A DNA stretch of 64,000 nucleotides from Cohnella herbarum. Its GTDB lineage: Bacteria > Bacillota > Bacilli > Paenibacillales > Paenibacillaceae. Positions 42,851 through 51,900 of the stretch are shown here, piece after piece. A program made the position numbers and the translations under genes. The notes under the pieces are model-generated. The model saw only the letters and a list, made by a program, of their open reading frames with translations, was not told the origin of the DNA and ran no database searches. The first letter of the stretch is position 1. Each line of letters opens with the position of its first letter. The DNA lies in the NCBI RefSeq assembly GCF_012849095.1, contig NZ_CP051680.1:3870501-3934500 (forward strand). Reading direction: 5' to 3'.

Positions 42851-45604
42851 TTATTGAAGTAGATCTAATCCCCACTGCTGGTCGAATCCGTCGACATCTG
42901 CTGCCTGAATCAAATTCGCCGGACCGGTCGCATGATTAAGCGGCGTAATGACGAGTCCGCTGACTTTATTCTTAATCTTATAATAGCCGTCTCCGGTTGG
43001 GATCAATTGCCACTGCTGATCCATATTGCCGTCATCAGCCCACTGGATCAACTGAACGGACGTTGCGGAATGACCGGAGGGCGTAACGAGCAGCCCGCTT
43101 GCCTTGTTGACGATCTTGTAGTACCCGTTGCTTGTCGGAACGAATAGCCAATATTGATCGTTCGACTTATCATCGCTCCATTGAATGAGATTCTCGGGAC
43201 TTACGGAATGAGCGTACGGCGTTACGAGCAGATGCTGCGGTCGGTTCATCAGCTTATAGCTGCCTTGCGCGATACCGGCATTGTTGTAAGCCTCGAACGA
43301 CCAGAGAGAAGGAACTCCGCCATTCGTCATGCTGATGTTCAGTCGTACCTTCGTTGCCGTCACTGGCGCGAATAGATCGGTCTGATAGACATGGGGATTT
43401 TCTCCGCTGTAAACGTTCACCCAAGCTAAACCGTCCCAATACTGAATTTGATATTGTTTAATCTGCGAGCCCTCGTTGACATACTCGTTCATTCGTGTCG
43501 TATTGAACGTGGTAGGGGTACCGAAGTCGACTTCAAGCCAGCCTCCGGAAGTACTGTCCGAGGCCCATCTCGTGTAGTGTAAGCCGTCGATCGCTTGAGC
43601 CGGACTGAACGCCGAAAGATTCTGGTAGTAACTGCTGGCCGTTGCCGTTCGGCCATCGGTCAAATCTCCGCCTTTCCATGGGTTCTTCGTCGATACGGTT
43701 CCGTTGCCTGCACCGGCGCTCGACATAATGTTCAGAGCATGCGCATCCCAGTTTCCGCCGCTTACCGAGATATTGTTGGTGCAAGCATTCACGACGGGGG
43801 TCTTGAAGATTTCCAGGTTGCTGGAATAGTAGTTGTATTGGCAATCGTTGTCTCTCGCCGAGAAATGCGCCGGACCATAGTCATTCGCCATGAACCAATA
43901 ATCGGTGTTGCCGATCTGTCCATCCATCACATTGTCTTCTATGGCGTACTGGGCGGTGCCGCTATCCAGATAAATATAGGTGTACATGTTGTGCTGAGCG
44001 CTTATATAGTTGTACTGGATCTTGGAGCCATTCTGTTGGCCAAGCGTATAGATTCCGCCTCCGTCGAACATGACCTTCATATAGTCATAGATGCGATTGT
44101 ACTGAATCGTGTTGCTCCCAATCGCGTCGGCGTCATAATCGGCCAAATAATCAGCCTCTCCCCATCCCCAGCCGACGGATATGCCGCTGTACGGGATATC
44201 GTAGATGGTGTTGTGGTCGATCAACAGATTTTTAACGAAGCCGCCGAATATACCGACCGCTCCATAGATCTCATTGCCGATCTTGGTAATCGTATTATGA
44301 GACACGACATGATTGCTTACAATTACCCTTGGATCTGACGGGTTACGATCGCTCATGCCCAGTTCGTTCAGTCCCGACTTCGTCTCGTCGTAATTGACAT
44401 CGCCAATATTGATCCCATTAACGGATATATCCTCGAGATGGTTATTGTGAATGACATTGTTCCGGCTTCCCAGGTCGAAGGCAATGCCGCTGGTACCGAT
44501 GTGAGAGACAGTACAATTCTCGATGCGAATTCCTTCGGAGAATTTGAAATCAAGAGCCGAAGACGACAAGCGGTTAGCCGCTCCCGTCATTTCATCCGTT
44601 GCCTTGATATGAATGACGCCTCCCTGGTGATCCGCATACCCTTCGTCGCTACCTGGCTGCAGATAAGTGGTGTACGAGAAGGTAATGCCTTGGAACTGCA
44701 CATTCTCCAGCAGGTTATCCAATGATCCGCTATGATTGCCGTCAATCAGCCTCTCCAGCTTCGGCAAGATGAAGCTGGACGTATTCATATTCTGACCTGG
44801 CAAAGGCTTGTAATAGAGATAACCTGACGAGCGGCTGAGATACCACTCCCCGTTCGTATCGAGCAATTCGTATGCATTCTCGATCACTTGCGGATACGTC
44901 ATCCCGATTGCATACTGCGTATGATATTGCGTCGTTCTCCAGAAGGGCTGCTTCATATAAATTTTGCCGTTCGCAATATGGTCAACCCCGCCCCATTGAA
45001 TTGTCCATTGCACCTTCTCGTTGATTTCGATATCGGACGGATCGCCCCAGGAAGCCATGTTGGCATACATCCCGGTAGCAGGCAAGTTGAAGCCGTTGGC
45101 GGCATCCAGCGTGAAGCCGGCAGGAGTCGATTCGCTTCTGGCGCGTACGGCGCGGACACCGTCTACGTAGAGGTGCCTGGAATAAAAGTCGGTTCCTACG
45201 TAAGCACGATAGATATTGTTGGTAGCATCGAAGAGGCTCCAGTCCGTTACCGGTACGCCCCCGCTGATGACGGGTGTCTCCGATGAATAGTTCCGGTATA
45301 CGATCCGGTAACCATTCGTACCCGAATCCTGCGAAGTCAGTTGCAGAGGAGCGGCAAGCGTATATGTTCCTCCACGCAAATAGATGTTAATATCTCCAGT
45401 CATGCTGCCGTTGACCGTACGCACGACATCCCGTGCCTTCTCGATCGTGGCGAACGGCTCCGCTAACGTACCCGGATTGGAATCACTCCCATCCGGTGAA
45501 ACATAATAATGGATTGGCGTGCCAGCCGAGGCATGATCAGGTATGACGACCATGCAGATGGCTGCCATACTTAGAACGAGCAGACTCGATATCCATTTTT
45601 TCAT
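42851..45604 (-). CDS. Secreted right-handed beta-helix protein with discoidin and ricin-type modules
   Basis: 917 residues behind GGAGG. The signal peptide is 1-27 (cleavage after ASA). IHYYVSPDGSDSNPGT marks the start of a pectate-lyase-like parallel beta-helix (about 32-620) with Asn-rich coil repeats (VIHNNHLEDI, LIDHNTIYDI, TIQYNRIYDY). An F5/8 type C (discoidin) domain follows (about 640-770, with AQAIDGLHYTRWASDS and WLEVDFGTP), then a ricin-B-like region (about 775-917) with three similar units of the form 'YKIVNKASGLLVTP...LIQWADD...DQQW'. It is probably an extracellular polysaccharide-cleaving enzyme; whether lyase or hydrolase cannot be told. The carbohydrate-binding tail would hold it on its substrate. 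Confidence 0.85.
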   Translation of the reverse strand: MKKWISSLLVLSMAAICMVVIPDHASAGTPIHYYVSPDGSDSNPGTLAEPFATIEKARDVVRTVNGSMTGDINIYLRGGTYTLAAPLQLTSQDSGTNGYRIVYRNYSSETPVISGGVPVTDWSLFDATNNIYRAYVGTDFYSRHLYVDGVRAVRARSESTPAGFTLDAANGFNLPATGMYANMASWGDPSDIEINEKVQWTIQWGGVDHIANGKIYMKQPFWRTTQYHTQYAIGMTYPQVIENAYELLDTNGEWYLSRSSGYLYYKPLPGQNMNTSSFILPKLERLIDGNHSGSLDNLLENVQFQGITFSYTTYLQPGSDEGYADHQGGVIHIKATDEMTGAANRLSSSALDFKFSEGIRIENCTVSHIGTSGIAFDLGSRNNVIHNNHLEDISVNGINIGDVNYDETKSGLNELGMSDRNPSDPRVIVSNHVVSHNTITKIGNEIYGAVGIFGGFVKNLLIDHNTIYDIPYSGISVGWGWGEADYLADYDADAIGSNTIQYNRIYDYMKVMFDGGGIYTLGQQNGSKIQYNYISAQHNMYTYIYLDSGTAQYAIEDNVMDGQIGNTDYWFMANDYGPAHFSARDNDCQYNYYSSNLEIFKTPVVNACTNNISVSGGNWDAHALNIMSSAGAGNGTVSTKNPWKGGDLTDGRTATASSYYQNLSAFSPAQAIDGLHYTRWASDSTSGGWLEVDFGTPTTFNTTRMNEYVNEGSQIKQYQIQYWDGLAWVNVYSGENPHVYQTDLFAPVTATKVRLNISMTNGGVPSLWSFEAYNNAGIAQGSYKLMNRPQHLLVTPYAHSVSPENLIQWSDDKSNDQYWLFVPTSNGYYKIVNKASGLLVTPSGHSATSVQLIQWADDGNMDQQWQLIPTGDGYYKIKNKVSGLVITPLNHATGPANLIQAADVDGFDQQWGLDLLQ

Positions 45605-45620
45605 CGCATATACCTCCGCT

Positions 45621-47636
45621 TCATGATTGAATCAGCATTCCTAGCACGTATTGAGCATACCAGCGCGACAAGAAATCGTTCGGATGATTGATGTTGTTGC
45701 CTGTCATATCACGATACCACTTGCGATAGAGCAAGCTCTGATGAATATTGGTCATATAAGCGACAGCTACCCCTGGCTTCTCGGCGGCAATCTCCTGCAG
45801 CTTGCCGACATAGGCTGGCTGCTCGTGGAAAAAGCTAGGTGTCTCGGGATTGGGCAACATCGTACCTACGAGAATAAATTCCGTCGAAGGGTTGGATACT
45901 CGCACCGTATCGATCATCTTCTCGATATTCGTCTTGAAGTTTGCCGCAGATACATTCGGAACCCAACTCGACCCGTTCCAGTAGGCCGTCCCGTCATTCA
46001 TGCCGAATGCTAGAATAACGAGATCGGGATCGTGCTGACTGACTCTTGTCTGTATGTTGTTCGTCACTTGATTCGGAATGTTATCGCTGCCCCATACCGA
46101 GTTCTGGCCGCCGACTGCGGAATTTACGATAGAGACCTCGCTGCCGTAATGCTTCTCGAGTCCATACTTGAGAACATCCCCCCAGTTCGGCAAGTACGGC
46201 GACTGGTTCATGAACCCGCTGGCGTTCGCTCCCACCGTGATGCTGTCGCCATAGAGGACGACCTTGAGCGGATCTTGGCTATCGAGTTTGTCAGTTGTTC
46301 CAGTCAATACGTTACCCGCATAGGCTGGTGTATGACTTGTCCATGGATTGCCCGAGTGTTCATACGACACGAGAATCTGCCGGTTCGCAATCGTCCCCTC
46401 TGCATACAGGACGCAAGTTCCATCCGTTCTCTTGAACACGTCGTTACAAGCCGCGCCGGTTCCGGTCGTAAACTCGGCAGCGTTCATATAGGGGATGCTG
46501 GAGCCTGCAACCCGCTGAATGTAGCCGTTCACAACGATCCAGTCGATTCCTTCGAAATATTCCTTCTCCATTCGAGAATCTCGAACCGACAAGATCTGGG
46601 CTTGCGTCGGACTGAACAGCAACGGCGCCATGGCCGGGGACCCATTCGTCGAGACCAACAAAGCAGACTCTTGGTAGATCGTATCTCCTTGCCATAGAGG
46701 TCGAAGCGCGGTTTCATGAGGATCGCTTGTGTAGAACAGAGCATCAAGATCGAATCCGATACTTGTCGAGGCACTATTCTTCGCGTTCTTAGCCACGATG
46801 CGAATCGTATGCTCATCCGATTCGGGCCATGAATGATGATACAACTCGGTACGCCATTCACGAATAGGTCCATACGTATCTACTTCAGCGACCCACAACC
46901 CGTCGATATAAATATCGACTAGCCCATGATCCGTATTACGCGAACCAACATAGCTTATCGAGTCTCCTACGAATGTGAATTCCGCGTAATCGCCTGCCGT
47001 CGTCGTCCAATGCTGGGACTGATTCAGAGCGTTCGGGATCTGGTCCGAATGGCTGACCGTTCCGGAGTAGCGGACTTCATTGCTATAGTCGTCTACTTGA
47101 ATACGACCATCGTAATAAATCTTGAAAGCATCAACGATGGCATAAGTGCCGCTTCGTTTGACAATTTTGATCGTATGCTCCTGCTGCGGCAATCCCGTGC
47201 GTTCGAACACGGTCTGCTGCGTTGCCCAAGTACCTGCGCAGTCAACCGTCGCCTGGAAGACATCGTCGATATAAATATCCACTTCTCCTTGCGAAGGCGA
47301 CAACTCCGTTATATAGGCGATTCCTGTACCGAAAAAAGACATCTCCGCATAACTACCGTTGCTTTGCGTCGCATGAACGTCATCCTGATAGTCCCCAACC
47401 CCTCTATTCTCTATACGGGTCCATGCGTTCGCAGGTTGATAGCTAATCCACCCGTTATTATTGACGTAGGTCCATCTTGTCCCGTCATTGGGCTCGACAA
47501 AGGACGATGGATAGGCGAACTGTGCCGAGGCCGAAGACGCGTGAACATCCACACCGAACACGGAAAGGATGTGCATCAGCAAGGCAAGTACCAATAATAC
47601 GGCCGTTCTACTTCGAAGTCGTAACCGGAACATCAT
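45621..47636 (-). CDS. Secreted SGNH/GDSL-family esterase with N-terminal beta-sandwich modules
   Basis: 671 residues behind GGAGGAGGG, starting with a double ATG. The signal peptide is about 1-33. Two related modules follow (about 75-175 and 185-305), each containing 'Y.EF.F.G..I.Y......G.VDIYID....V'; these look like carbohydrate-binding beta-sandwiches. The SGNH hydrolase domain is C-terminal: block I YGDSITVGANAS (about 462), the block II Gly in NSAVGGQNS, block III ILAFGMNDGT (about 545) and block V NNINHPNDF with the catalytic His (about 648). It likely removes acetyl or other ester groups from a polysaccharide outside the cell. It is first gene of the glycan locus, divergent from an AraC regulator and behind a near-consensus cre site. 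Confidence 0.85.
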   Translation of the reverse strand: MMFRLRLRSRTAVLLVLALLMHILSVFGVDVHASSASAQFAYPSSFVEPNDGTRWTYVNNNGWISYQPANAWTRIENRGVGDYQDDVHATQSNGSYAEMSFFGTGIAYITELSPSQGEVDIYIDDVFQATVDCAGTWATQQTVFERTGLPQQEHTIKIVKRSGTYAIVDAFKIYYDGRIQVDDYSNEVRYSGTVSHSDQIPNALNQSQHWTTTAGDYAEFTFVGDSISYVGSRNTDHGLVDIYIDGLWVAEVDTYGPIREWRTELYHHSWPESDEHTIRIVAKNAKNSASTSIGFDLDALFYTSDPHETALRPLWQGDTIYQESALLVSTNGSPAMAPLLFSPTQAQILSVRDSRMEKEYFEGIDWIVVNGYIQRVAGSSIPYMNAAEFTTGTGAACNDVFKRTDGTCVLYAEGTIANRQILVSYEHSGNPWTSHTPAYAGNVLTGTTDKLDSQDPLKVVLYGDSITVGANASGFMNQSPYLPNWGDVLKYGLEKHYGSEVSIVNSAVGGQNSVWGSDNIPNQVTNNIQTRVSQHDPDLVILAFGMNDGTAYWNGSSWVPNVSAANFKTNIEKMIDTVRVSNPSTEFILVGTMLPNPETPSFFHEQPAYVGKLQEIAAEKPGVAVAYMTNIHQSLLYRKWYRDMTGNNINHPNDFLSRWYAQYVLGMLIQS

Positions 47637-47656
47637 TGTATTCCCTCCTCCAATTT

Positions 47657-47670
47657 TGTAAACGCTTTAA
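47657..47670 (-). promoter_or_regulatory. Near-consensus cre (CcpA) site at the SGNH gene start
   Basis: TGTAAACGCTTTAA matches the cre consensus TGWAANCGNTNWCA at 13 of 14 positions and lies 21 bases upstream of the start codon at 47636. A repressor bound here would block transcription elongation into the glycan locus. Confidence 0.5.
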
Positions 47671-47807
47671 TACAGGGTTTTGACCATCATTTTAATTTAA
47701 GGCCGTGCTTATGTATTTGTCATATCCGATACTCGCGTTCCGTAAGAATGATTTCAGCTTGCAGTCTTCGGCGAACTTACATTGCGGTAATCTGAACGCT
47801 TACAGAC

Positions 47808-47821
47808 TGAATGCGTTTACA
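47808..47821. promoter_or_regulatory. Second near-cre site in the divergent region
   Basis: Reverse strand TGTAAACGCATTCA, 13 of 14 cre positions. Just left of it TCTGAACGCTTACA (47791-47804) resembles the plus-strand form ACTGAATGCGTTTACA (47806-47821), so these may instead be two half-sites for the divergent AraC protein. Confidence 0.4.
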
Positions 47822-47886
47822 TCTCCTAAGAGCATCCTATATATTAATAGTTATAGCAGCTTAGTCTAATGGAGGATGGGGATTCC

Positions 47887-48735
47887 GTGTATATCAGACA
47901 ATTCGAGCAATTCCATTCAACCTACATGAGCCAGATCATCGGCGGCGGCATTCATCCATTTCACGAGCTTCTATTCATCTCCTCCGGTAAAGTGACGATT
48001 GATTGGATTGAGCATTCCTACACGGTGAATGGACCGGCCTTGTTCATCTTCCCGCCCCATTCTCCTCATCGGATTCGCCAGATGTCCTCGGTCCTGCAAT
48101 GCTGGTTCATCGAGATGCGCCTGCTTCAGAGTAATTACGCCCCGAATGCCGCGTCCATTGTCTTATGGAATCAGGCTCAAGCTTCTTTAGATTGGAATGA
48201 ACCCCGATTGGCTCCGATTAGAAACGTAATGCAAGCAATCGAGAGCATGCTGCCTTCGAACGGTATACGCAACGCGAGAGTACCCTTTCAGCAATTGTTG
48301 GCTTGCGACATCCAGAAGCTTCTATTGTTAATCGATCAGTACATCCACGTATATCAGGCCGAGATCAACGGATCCTCGACGTCTGATCCTCGTAACGACA
48401 AGTGGTCTGCCCATCAAGACATCTATGAGCTGGTTCGTCATATGGAAATGTTCTTCACAGAGGATATTTCCCTTGATAGGCTTGCAGAACGCTCGGGCTA
48501 TACGCAATCTTATGTCAGCCGTTTGTTTAGGGAAATTACGGAATTTTCCCCTCAGCAGTACTTGAATGAATTGCGAATGAGCGCGGCGACTTCTTACTTA
48601 TACACGACGAACATGTCGGTTCAGAAAATCGCCGAAGCCGTCGGTTATCCTGGTATTCATTATTTCAGTCGGATGTTCAAAAAAAAATTCGGGGTCAGTC
48701 CCTCGGAATGGCGTCAAAAACACACCTTGGTATAA
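47887..48735 (+). CDS. AraC-family transcription regulator (cupin type)
   Basis: 282 residues from GTG 47887, chosen because GGAGG (47871-47875) precedes it; an in-frame ATG at 47869 has no site. The N-terminal cupin sensor (about 1-130) includes GGIHPFHELLFISSGKVTID and FIFPPHSPHRI, the usual sugar-binding half. The C-terminal double HTH (about 185-280) contains DISLDRLAERSGYTQSYVS and AVGYPGIHYFSRMFKKKFG. It is divergent from the glycan locus and is the obvious local regulator beside the two-component system inside the locus. Confidence 0.9.
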   Translation: MYIRQFEQFHSTYMSQIIGGGIHPFHELLFISSGKVTIDWIEHSYTVNGPALFIFPPHSPHRIRQMSSVLQCWFIEMRLLQSNYAPNAASIVLWNQAQASLDWNEPRLAPIRNVMQAIESMLPSNGIRNARVPFQQLLACDIQKLLLLIDQYIHVYQAEINGSSTSDPRNDKWSAHQDIYELVRHMEMFFTEDISLDRLAERSGYTQSYVSRLFREITEFSPQQYLNELRMSAATSYLYTTNMSVQKIAEAVGYPGIHYFSRMFKKKFGVSPSEWRQKHTLV

Positions 48736-48894
48736 AGTAATGCATTGATGCTTTCGACCTGCTTAATGTGCCAATTGACGCCGGACAAACCCCCGTCGCG
48801 CCAAAGGACTTGTTGATATTACGAATATTCAACTGAATAAACAAAGGCTATCCAGACTTCCAATAACGAGGAAGCGGACTTTGGCGTACAGCGA

Positions 48895-48925
48895 AGAACC
48901 GCCAGGGATTCACCCTGACGGTTCT
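48895..48925. terminator. Bidirectional terminator between AraC gene and giant SLH gene
   Basis: AGAACCGCCAGGG / CCCTGACGGTTCT (one mismatch), 5-base loop, 16 bases past the minus-strand stop at 48941 and 160 bases after the plus-strand stop at 48735. Confidence 0.7.
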
Positions 48926-48940
48926 AATTACTTCGTTTCT

Positions 48941-51900
48941 CTATTTCTTCATCTCTTGCCCTTTATCGTCGATCGCCCATTGGTGTTCTTGCGCCGCTTC
49001 CTCGACTTCGTTATAAGCCCAATACGTTTGCGGCACGTCGCGGAAGGTCGGCTTATCTACGCCGTAAAGAGGTCCGCGCTCGAACAGACGATTCAAGACT
49101 TTAACCGCTTCTGCACGCGTGAGCTTTTGCTCCGGTCTAAAGCTATGATCCTTGTAGCCTTCCATGATCCCGTAGCTTTGCGCGTTTCTAATAGCCGCGT
49201 AAGCCCAGTGGTTGCCGGAAACGTCGGTAAAGCTCGCTGCATTCGCATCGCTTGCTGCCGGTTTTCCTTGTCGCTTCATCCAGCGATCCACGATCATCGC
49301 CATCTGCGCGCGCGTGATGCTATCTTCCGCGCCGAAGCTTCCGTTCGAATAGCCTGTCATAAGTCCGAGCGTATTCGCGCTCTCGATTTCCTTGAACGCC
49401 CAGTGCTTTGCAACCACATCGGCAAAAGACAGCGTGCCGTTTCCTTTGTACTCCGCGCCTAAGTTGCGCACGAGCATCGTCGCCATCTGCGCGCGGCTTA
49501 CTTCCTTCTCCGGTCCGAAGCTTCCGTCGGGAAGTCCGAGAATGTACGGCTTGTGCGTGCCTGTCCGTCCATTGTTCTCAGCTTCTTCGGATTGCAGGGC
49601 CGCAAGGTGTTCCTTCCAGCCCTTCATGGTCACCATCGTAAACGTACTGAATTTGTTGACGTTGAATCGTACGCCGAGCGTACCGTCCTTGTTCGTGATA
49701 ATCTCGCCGCGAATAAGCTCCTTCGTACCGTCGCTATGCTCGGCGAAGATCACGAGATTGTCGAGTACCGCTTGACGATCCGCCGCATTCGTCGGCAATG
49801 CGCCGGTTAACGGCATGACGAGCGTCACCGGACGGCTCTGCATATTCGTCTCGATCGTCATCGGTCTGCCAAGTACGCTGACATCCAGCGTCTTGGCGAT
49901 GGCGCGTACCATCTCTTCCTTCTTGGCGCGTTCCTCGACCTGGCGACGTTCATCTTCCTTCTTCACCGGGATGAAGCGGAAGTAGAGATCCTCGTTAAAG
50001 CCTTCGAGCGATTCATAAGGAATGAGCACGCGTACGCCGTTCGTATCGATTTCCAGGTTCGCCTTCCCGTCTGCGAGTTTTTTAACTGCGCTGGCCGGCA
50101 CATTAACATCGGTTTGCGATACCTTGTCCTCTTTATCCGGAATGATAATACGTGCCGTTTTGTTAGCTTTCTTCTCTAATTGATCGATCGTTTCTTGTGC
50201 TCGTTCCGGCGTAAGGGTGACGTTATCCTTCACGGTACCATCCGGATGCGTCGTACGTTCGACCGGCGTCTTCGCGATCACTTCGCCATCGCCCGTTGCC
50301 ACATCGACCATGATTTGTTCTTTCTTTGGTCCGCTTGGCCCCGAGGGGCCTGGGTTCGACGAGGTGGCTGTTACCTCTACCGTCGCATTCGCGCTTTGCA
50401 CTTTGGCGGTTTTCGTCCCCGTCGCGTTGTCGTTCGTATTCGTCACTTCTACGAAGTAGTTGGCTGTACCGATCGTACTCGTCGGTACGTCGTAGGTACT
50501 GCTTGTGGCTCCGGGGACAGCGATGCCGTTACCGCCTGCCGTTTCGCTTTTGAACCACTGATACGACAGCGTTCCTCCGTCGCTAGCGTTCGCGGTTACG
50601 CTTAAGGTAACCGTATCGTTTACCCTAGCCGTTTTACCGCTTGGCTGCGCGGTAATGGTCGGCGCGACCGCGTCGACCGCACCACCGGAACCGCCCGCCT
50701 CGACGAGCTTTTTAAGAACGAACTTATTCCCTTCCGTATAAGCGATATAGAGGGTATTGCCGTCGATATGCAGACCGTTCTTCAGTCCTAACGGATTGTC
50801 CGCGAATTCGGGAACGTTGGATAGATCGCTCCAATTTCCGTCTAACACGCTCGTTCCGTCGGATTTTTTTATCGTACCGTCATTCAAGGGGATAAACAGT
50901 TCATCGTTATGCCTTACCACGGATGTAGCGAACAGGAATGAGCCTCCGAATCCGGTATCCGCTAATGCCGTACTGCTGCCGCTAACGAAATGACCAAATA
51001 AAAAGGGAGGATTCTCGCCGATGTAATTGTAGATTTCCTCTCCCTGCTCCGTCCATACGATAGAAGGGAAGAGCGTGATCTTGGATTCCAAATCCGACTT
51101 CGACCAAGCCGTGCCGTTCCATGTCGCTAATATCAATCCTCCTCCATTCATGGAGTAAATGACCCGCAGCTTATTATCGTGGAATGCGAGCGTAGGGGAA
51201 TATCCGCCGTTCGCTTCGAGCGGAGCGTTTCCTACATCGCTCCAGGTTTCATTCTCGTATTTCTTAACGCGTAATACGCCGTTGCCAAGATCGCTCTCGC
51301 GATAAGCCAAGTAAATCGCCCGATCCGGACCGACGATCATATTCATGTAAGCTCCGTTCGTGGACGTCTCCGTACCGAACGGCGCTTCTACCCATTCATC
51401 CGTTGCATCGTCAAAGTACTTCGCAAGCATTTCTCCGCCAAGCGGAGCGTAGGCTACATATGGCGTTCCGTCCTTCACGACGAGAGACACGTATTCGACT
51501 AATTTTATTACATTAGTCCCGGGAGATTTTTCTTTGAGTACGAGATCTTCCTTATTGCCGATTGTCTCCCACTGATTGTTTACGTATTTATAAACGTTTA
51601 AATCGCGTTTCCAGGCACCGCCTACATTAACGCTTTCCAAAAGAGCAACATAGGGAACGCCGTTATCGAAATAGGTGCTGACGCCTTGGTTGCCGGCTTG
51701 TCCGCCCGGCAATTCGCTGCCCAATTGCTCCCACTCGTAGGTTTTCGTTGGGTCTATGAGCCCGGATGGAGGCGTGACTGGCTTAATGTCATTGCTTGTT
51801 AGTACGATTTGCGTAAACCTTACGATCCCGCCGCTACCGTTCACTTCGTATACGCCGACATATTTGTTCGTCGTCGCATCGACGCCGGTAATATCGTTGC

